Origin: Bacteroidales bacterium UBA1735
GTDB taxonomy: Bacteria; Bacteroidota; Bacteroidia; Bacteroidales; Paludibacteraceae
Assembly: GCA_002315745.1 (NCBI GenBank)
Contig: DCID01000039.1
Span: 32,992 to 43,252, forward strand
Reading direction: 5' to 3'
DNA: 10,261 bases
The notes under the pieces are model-generated. The model was not told the DNA's origin. It worked only from the letters and a program-made list of their open reading frames with translations, and did not search any database. Shown here in pieces: positions 8,136 through 10,261 of the stretch. The stretch's first letter is position 1; every line of letters starts with the position of its first letter. Made by a program: the position numbers and the translations under genes.

Positions 8136-8189
8136 CTTCGCCCTGTCCTATTTCGAGGTGGGCGCGAAGCGGTCGGTGCCCTCGAAATA
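8136..8189. other. Interlocking inverted repeats with H-type pseudoknot geometry
   Basis: TATTTCGAGG (8149-8158) and CCTCGAAATA (8180-8189) form a perfect 10-bp stem. CTTCGCCC (8136-8143), just upstream, is complementary to GGGC-GCGAAG (8160-8169) inside that stem's loop, with a 2-nt bulge. The order 5' arm 1, 5' arm 2, 3' arm 1, 3' arm 2 with linkers of 5, 1 and 10 nt is the layout of an H-type pseudoknot. The pairs are Watson-Crick, so either strand could form it. It lies between the caspase terminators and the pfkA promoter and belongs to no gene. The two stems could also be alternative rather than simultaneous folds. Confidence 0.4.
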
Positions 8190-8196
8190 TATTTGC

Positions 8197-8216
8197 AAAA
8201 AAAGTGCTAAAAGCAC
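8197..8216 (-). terminator. Second stem-loop plus T-run downstream of the caspase gene
   Basis: On the minus strand GTGCT-TTT-AGCAC (8216-8204) is a 5-bp stem with a 3-nt loop followed by seven T (8203-8197). It comes directly after the stronger terminator at 8217-8240 and probably acts as a backup. Stem length is marginal. Confidence 0.5.
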
Positions 8217-8240
8217 AAAAAAGGACTGCCGCAGCAGTCC
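8217..8240 (-). terminator. Rho-independent terminator of the DUF4384-caspase unit
   Basis: On the minus strand GGACTGC (8240-8234), a 4-nt loop and GCAGTCC (8229-8223) form a perfect 7-bp, GC-rich stem followed at once by six T (8222-8217). It lies about 45 nt after the caspase stop codon and is oriented to end that transcript, keeping it off the pfkA operon. Confidence 0.85.
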
Positions 8241-8261
8241 TAATGTTGTCACCTATGTCGT

Positions 8262-8281
8262 GTTAACTTTTTTGTTAACAA
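8262..8281. repeat. Inverted repeat in the caspase gene 3' untranslated region
   Basis: TGTTAAC (8262-8268) and GTTAACA (8275-8281) flank a run of six T on the plus strand, giving a 7-bp hairpin whose loop is A6 in the caspase mRNA. It begins only two bases after the stop codon. The A/T run is in the loop, so it is not itself a terminator; it may stabilise the 3' end or be incidental. Confidence 0.4.
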
Positions 8282-8283
8282 CG

Positions 8284-9612
8284 CTATTTCAGTTTCCAAT
8301 TCTGCCAAGTGTCGCCCAGAGTGCTAGAGGCGGTGACGGAGGGTGTTTGCGATTTGCCGTTGATGAGGATAGATTGCTGGCTTACATTCTTGGTGATATA
8401 GTTGCCCAGATCCTGCAGGGTGACATCACCCTTGGTGTCTTGGAGTTTCTTGAGCAGATAGTAGGTGAACATACCATGCCCTTTCTCCTTGTTGGGGTAA
8501 GCTGTCTCGTCACCCTGTGCTGCGGAGAAGACTACCATGTTACCTTGTGGCACGCCCGACTTAGCCTTGATGGCTATACCACGTGCTGAAGCGAGCATAC
8601 CATCCTCACGTTTAGAGCCGCTGAAGCAAGCGTCCAAGAAAACCACCACATGATTGGCTTGAAGACTTGCTAATTCCTTATAGAGATAATCAAGAGACAT
8701 ACATACCTCCGTATCCGTACCATCTGCATCGATAGGCAACAAGAATGCATCTTTGCTACTTTCGTTGGGAACACCATGGCCAGCATAGTAAAAAACAACG
8801 GATATATCTCCCGTAAAGGCAGCCGCGATGGATTTGATATCTTTGATAGCGGAACGCATCTTGCCGTATGTTGCATCTGTGTAGAGACGAACATTATGTT
8901 CAGGTAGGCCTAAAGTCTTTTGGCAGTATTGAGCAAAAATCTTTGCGTCGTTCGTGGCGTACGGAACGCCCGCCACCATTTGGTAGTTCTCGTTGCCAAT
9001 GATGACTGCAAATGTGCGATTATTTTTTGTAGCACTCGTTGGAATATCCGTGTCAATGATATCTGGAGCATAGATTGGAGAGGCGGTAGATGGAGAATTG
9101 GAAGATGGTGCAACTGACATGGGAGTGCCCTTTAACTTGGCGGAATCAGTAGTGATTTTTATACCTTTTAGTCTCTCCATCGCACTAAATCTATTAAAGG
9201 ATTCTGGTTGAACATAGATGGTTAATCTATCACAACCTGCAAAAGCCCCTTCTCCAATACTCGTCACGGAGTTAGGGAGAGTGATAGAGGTTAGTGAAGT
9301 GCAATGTGCGAAGCACCCATCTCCAATGCTCGTCACGGAGTTGGGGAGTATGATGGAAGAAAGAGCGTAGCAATTCCAAAATGCATAATTTCCAATACTC
9401 GTCACTTTTTTATAAAAAGTGATATTGCCTTTTCCATGACTAAAGGAGTGAGCAGAAATGTGGGTATTAAATGCCTCGGTGTGTAAACCGCTAATAGTGT
9501 TACCGGTCACCTCCATTAACTTCTCACTTGCCGTATAAGTAATCATAAAGTTTTGAGCCCACAACAGAGTTGCAGCACAGAGGAGGGCAATAATAGTTAA
9601 TAGTTTTCTCAT
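8284..9612 (-). CDS. Predicted exported BspA-type LRR protein with C-terminal caspase (peptidase C14) domain
   Basis: A 442-residue protein from the ATG at 9610-9612; a TTG two codons earlier (9616-9618) is a less likely start. Residues 1-19 form a typical type I signal peptide (MRKLLTII... ending LWA before QNF), so export is expected. Residues about 69-137 are three 23-residue BspA/TpLRR-type repeats of the pattern VTSIGxxxFxxCxxLxxIxLP, preceded by a degenerate unit. A Ser/Thr/Pro-rich linker (about 158-198) leads to a caspase fold: FAVIIGNENY (201-210), VVFYYAGHG with catalytic His279, VVFLDACFSG with nucleophile Cys329, then SAAQGDETAYPN (363-374) and HGMFTYYLLKKL (379-390). Both dyad residues are intact, so an active cysteine protease is plausible. 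Caspase-type domains cut after specific residues; the target is unknown. No type IX secretion C-terminal domain is evident, so periplasm is the simplest location. It starts 18 nt after the DUF4384-like gene and ends at a strong terminator. Confidence 0.93.
   Translation of the reverse strand: MRKLLTIIALLCAATLLWAQNFMITYTASEKLMEVTGNTISGLHTEAFNTHISAHSFSHGKGNITFYKKVTSIGNYAFWNCYALSSIILPNSVTSIGDGCFAHCTSLTSITLPNSVTSIGEGAFAGCDRLTIYVQPESFNRFSAMERLKGIKITTDSAKLKGTPMSVAPSSNSPSTASPIYAPDIIDTDIPTSATKNNRTFAVIIGNENYQMVAGVPYATNDAKIFAQYCQKTLGLPEHNVRLYTDATYGKMRSAIKDIKSIAAAFTGDISVVFYYAGHGVPNESSKDAFLLPIDADGTDTEVCMSLDYLYKELASLQANHVVVFLDACFSGSKREDGMLASARGIAIKAKSGVPQGNMVVFSAAQGDETAYPNKEKGHGMFTYYLLKKLQDTKGDVTLQDLGNYITKNVSQQSILINGKSQTPSVTASSTLGDTWQNWKLK
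9202..9408 (-). repeat. Three tandem 69-nt repeats encoding 23-residue BspA-type LRR units
   Basis: Three consecutive in-frame units of 69 nt encode VTSIG-containing 23-residue leucine-rich repeats. On the plus strand the core (T)CCAATnCTCGTCAC recurs exactly 69 nt apart, at about 9251, 9320 and 9389. The first two copies differ at only 2 of 29 positions over 9251-9279 versus 9320-9348, while their remaining parts have diverged. BspA-type repeats are usually involved in binding proteins or surfaces. Confidence 0.88.
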
Positions 9613-9630
9613 GTTCAATGTTTGGTGCGC

Positions 9631-10261
9631 TTACTTAATTATCGTTATCACTTCCGTTCTGACGACCATCAGCTCGTCCTTGGTCTGATTGGCATATAGC
9701 CATCTAAGGAAGGGTTCATACTTTAAGGTGCGAGGCAGTTGCTCATCCTGCCAGTTCTTACCTCCCTGAGTATCATTGGCCTTGGTGAAGCGATTGGGCG
9801 AAAAGACTACATAGAGGATATTTTGCTCGCGAGCCAACTGCGTATTGAGCGTATATTCGTCAGCCTTCTTATCCACTACCGTTGAGAAGAAGAGGTACTC
9901 CTTATTTGCTTCTATGGATTGAACCCCCTCCGAACTATGCTCATAAGGCAGGATACAATAGGCATTTTGGTTTCCATCTACCAAATAGACGCATAGTGAC
10001 CCAGCCACCGGAGATTGAAAACGCAGGAAGATATCGTTGCCGTCATAAAAGGTGGTGCGACCTCTTTTCTCCGCCGGGCTATTGATGAACTCGGCTTTGA
10101 TATCGACGGGCTGCCCCATGCGCTCGCGACCTGTACCTTCTACATACACCTGTACGCGCCATAACTCACCATCGTGAATGGACTGCAGCACTTTCTCTGT
10201 GATCGTCTCTACCCATTCTCCGCGAGAAGAGGTACCGCCCATCGAGAAGAAATCGTCGCTA
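9631..10261 (-). CDS. DUF4384-like protein, C-terminal part (5' end outside the window)
   Basis: The last 209 or so residues of a longer protein. The frame is open to the window edge: codons before the ATG at 10240-10242 read SDDFFS without a stop, so that ATG is probably internal. The visible part contains a beta-rich segment resembling DUF4384: FYDGNDIFLRFQSPVAGSLC, a VYLVDGNQNAYCILPYE stretch, then a region on loading and reading out values (IEANKEYLFF, and LYVVFSPN). In that family the pattern 'hydrophobic strand, Asp-Gly turn, hydrophobic strand ending in LxPY/N' is typical, and DUF4384 domains are often found near or fused to caspase domains. The tail ends in LPRTLKYEPFLRWLYAN and VVRTEVITI. 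The stop lies 18 nt before the caspase ATG, so the two are probably cotranscribed. Function is unknown; family assignment rests on pattern recognition only. Confidence 0.7.
   Translation of the reverse strand, partial: SDDFFSMGGTSSRGEWVETITEKVLQSIHDGELWRVQVYVEGTGRERMGQPVDIKAEFINSPAEKRGRTTFYDGNDIFLRFQSPVAGSLCVYLVDGNQNAYCILPYEHSSEGVQSIEANKEYLFFSTVVDKKADEYTLNTQLAREQNILYVVFSPNRFTKANDTQGGKNWQDEQLPRTLKYEPFLRWLYANQTKDELMVVRTEVITIIK

Noticed and set aside
8184..8216. Minus-strand promoter with TATATTTC as -7 and TTTG at 8219-8216 as -33
   Set aside because: The -7 lacks the final G, the spacing is 24 nt and it falls in the terminator and pseudoknot-like stem, so it is a poor match.
8116..8589. 157-codon open frame on the plus strand spanning the intergenic gap and the caspase 3' end
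   Set aside because: It runs through the caspase terminators and antisense to the conserved caspase domain, has no family resemblance and no plus-strand promoter match; it is a by-product of the opposite coding frame.
9202..9408. Regular repeats considered as a CRISPR array
   Set aside because: The 69-nt units are in frame, encode conserved 23-residue LRR units and lack identical short repeats with unique spacers.
9402..9422. 9-bp inverted repeat TCACTTTTT / AAAAAGTGA inside the caspase gene
   Set aside because: It falls in coding sequence for FYKKVTS at the edge of the LRR block, is made mostly of A/T runs, and is probably a codon-level coincidence.

Overview
The window looks like chromosomal DNA from a member of the Bacteroidetes, most likely order Bacteroidales. 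The evidence is a promoter of the TTTG / TAnnTTTG type ahead of pfkA, start codons mostly without a Shine-Dalgarno sequence, lipoprotein signal peptides on both the adaptor and the outer-membrane channel, and a BspA-type leucine-rich repeat protein. The genus cannot be named from the sequence alone. All genes lie on the minus strand, so transcription runs from high to low coordinates.

Region 1 (10261 down to 8197) is a two-gene unit. It starts with a partial gene for a DUF4384-like protein, whose N-terminus lies outside the window. After 18 nt comes a gene for a predicted exported protein: signal peptide, about three 23-residue BspA-type leucine-rich repeats, a low-complexity linker, and a C-terminal caspase (C14) domain with an intact His/Cys dyad. 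Two tandem stem-loops with T-runs close the unit (8197-8240).

Region 2 (8283 down to 7943, about 340 bp) has no gene. It holds the terminators, a well-formed Bacteroidetes promoter for pfkA, a perfect 12-bp palindrome, an AT-rich terminator-like hairpin, a long hairpin, and a set of complementary segments arranged like an H-type pseudoknot. Part of it could be a small structured RNA or a copy of a dispersed repeat.

Region 3 (7942 down to 5) is a tight five-gene operon: pfkA (ATP-dependent 6-phosphofructokinase), a lipoprotein periplasmic adaptor, a 1052-residue RND (HAE1-type) efflux pump, a NodT/OprM-type outer-membrane channel lipoprotein, and a short CstA-family transporter. The gap after pfkA is 10 nt and the other three junctions overlap by 10, 14 and 4 nt. 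One promoter seems to drive all five. The pump genes encode a complete tripartite machine from inner membrane to outside. Their link to a glycolytic control enzyme and a CstA transporter (some family members import pyruvate) suggests the pump may be tied to central carbon metabolism as much as to drug resistance; that link is inference.

The most unusual items are the exported LRR-caspase with its DUF4384 neighbour, the pfkA-efflux-cstA operon, and the structured intergenic region. No mobile element, CRISPR array, tRNA or rRNA was found.
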